Shown here in pieces: positions 13,837 through 14,708 of a DNA stretch of 14,708 nucleotides; the stretch's first letter is position 1, and every line of letters starts with the position of its first letter. A program made the translations under genes and the position numbers. This DNA is from Butyrivibrio sp. UBA3740 (lineage in GTDB: Bacteria > Bacillota > Clostridia > Lachnospirales > Lachnospiraceae), in assembly GCA_002372465.1 (NCBI GenBank), contig DFGW01000048.1, positions 1 to 14,708 of the forward strand, read 5' to 3'. Under the pieces are notes generated by a model. It was not told the origin of the DNA and did no database searches. It saw only the letters and a program-made list of their open reading frames with translations.

Positions 13837-13867
13837 TTAAACTGCCATCCAATCGCCAAAATTTCTC

Positions 13868-14708
13868 TTATTTAGTCCTTCTGAAGGTCTTTGCAAGATC
13901 ATACATCTTCTTGCCAAGCTCCTTGGTCAGGGCATCCTTCTTCATTCTCCATACCCAGTTGCCTCCAAGGGTTGATGGAGTGTTGATCCTAGCATAGCTT
14001 GGAAGCTCCAGATAATCCTGCATAGGAATGATAACTGTATCCGATACGCTGGCAAAGCTAGCCCTGATGGTTGCCCAAACAGCGTCCTTGTTGTTCCTGA
14101 TGCCAAGATAATCTTTGGCAAACTTTTTATCAACACGAGGAAGCTTGTCAAACCAGCCCCTTGTAGTGTCATTGTCGTGGGTTCCTGTATAAACTATGCA
14201 GTTCTTGATGTAGTTGTGAGGAAGGTAATCGCTCTCCTCCCTTGAATCAAAGGCAAACTGCAAAATCTTCATGCCTGGATAGCCGGTTCTCTGAACCAGC
14301 TTAATTACTGAAGGAGTAAGAAAACCAAGGTCCTCAGCGATAACCTTCATATCACCCAGCTCTTTTTTCATGGTCTGGAAAAGAGCTATTCCCGGGCCCT
14401 TACGCCACTCACCCTTCTCGGCAGTAGGATTTCCGTAAGGAATTGCATAGTACTCATCAAAGCCTCTGAAGTGGTCAATCCTGATGACATCATAGAGCTT
14501 GTAGCAGTGAGCGATTCTCTTCATCCACCACTTGTAGCCGGTCTTCTCATGATAATCCCACTTGTAGAGGGGATTGCCCCATAGCTGTCCTGAAGCACAG
14601 AAAGCATCAGGAGGACAGCCTGCCACATCGATGGGCACGTTCTTCTTATCCAGCTGGAAGAGCTCGGGATTAGCCCAGGTATCAGCGCTGTCAAAGGCAA
14701 CATAGATC
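13868..14708 (-). CDS. malQ: 4-alpha-glucanotransferase (amylomaltase), N-terminal part beyond window
   Basis: Glycoside hydrolase family 77 enzyme that transfers alpha-1,4-glucan segments between malto-oligosaccharides in maltose and glycogen metabolism. The frame is open from the right window edge to the TAA at 13868, giving 279 residues; an internal GTG at 14638 is not the true start, since IYVAFDSADTWANPELFQLD upstream of it is family sequence. Numbering from the first visible codon: VAGCPPDAF (28-36), GQLWGNPLY (40-48), nucleophile Asp78 in VIRIDHFRGFDEYYAIPYG, acid/base Glu125 in VIAEDLG, and Asp178 in YTGTHDNDT. The 47-residue gap between nucleophile and acid/base equals that of the Thermus enzyme. 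The C-terminal NTPSTLGGNWVWRM is also typical. About the first 200-220 residues lie outside. A LacI-type regulator follows. Confidence 0.95.
   Translation of the reverse strand, partial: IYVAFDSADTWANPELFQLDKKNVPIDVAGCPPDAFCASGQLWGNPLYKWDYHEKTGYKWWMKRIAHCYKLYDVIRIDHFRGFDEYYAIPYGNPTAEKGEWRKGPGIALFQTMKKELGDMKVIAEDLGFLTPSVIKLVQRTGYPGMKILQFAFDSREESDYLPHNYIKNCIVYTGTHDNDTTRGWFDKLPRVDKKFAKDYLGIRNNKDAVWATIRASFASVSDTVIIPMQDYLELPSYARINTPSTLGGNWVWRMKKDALTKELGKKMYDLAKTFRRTK

Noticed and set aside
1..14708. Mobile elements, CRISPR arrays, tRNA or rRNA genes
   Set aside because: No transposase or integrase, no regularly spaced repeats, and no tRNA-like cloverleaf or rRNA sequence were recognised.

Overview
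The window looks like a chromosomal segment of a Clostridia (Firmicutes) bacterium, most likely a Lachnospiraceae member of the Butyrivibrio/Pseudobutyrivibrio type. The grounds are moderate GC, strong AGGAGG-type ribosome binding sites, sigma-A-like promoters, the DapL aminotransferase route to diaminopimelate, a SEC-C protein, a QueT transporter, and large membrane-anchored proteins with 'ADINNNN' style C-termini. This placement comes from recognising families, not from a database search. There is no rRNA, tRNA, CRISPR array, insertion sequence or prophage gene, and every gap between genes is under 200 bases.

Layout: all genes except one are on the minus strand. (1) 1-468 is a SEC-C protein cut by the left edge. 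(2) 632-2271 is a YczE-like membrane protein followed by dapF; dapL (2472-3698, the only plus-strand gene) diverges from it. DapL makes LL-diaminopimelate and DapF epimerises it to the meso form for lysine and peptidoglycan. A perfect 9-bp inverted repeat lies between the divergent promoters. (3) 3743-7821 is a likely three-gene transcription unit: a COG2426 small membrane protein, a class I methyltransferase, and a 906-residue membrane-anchored multidomain surface protein. It converges with dapL on a shared GC-rich hairpin. (4) 7930-8982 is a stand-alone hisC with its own promoter. (5) 9159-10211 encodes a protein with EF-hand-like calcium loops; its leader carries a SigD (sigma-28)-like promoter and a 12-bp hairpin. 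(6) 10397-11552 is queT-tdk, a queuosine-precursor transporter with thymidine kinase. Its leader can fold into an H-type pseudoknot at the Shine-Dalgarno sequence. (7) 11681-12463 is an MscS-type channel. (8) 12530-12745 is a HicB-like orphan small protein. (9) 12808-14708 is malQ (cut by the right edge) followed by a LacI-family regulator, then a clear intrinsic terminator.

Most of the window is ordinary housekeeping and accessory metabolism. The most interesting signal is in the non-coding leaders. The queT leader pseudoknot has riboswitch-like geometry but does not match the preQ1-I consensus. The EF-hand gene's leader and the palindrome at the start of the SEC-C transcript also deserve a look. 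No multi-gene system that could be called new was found.
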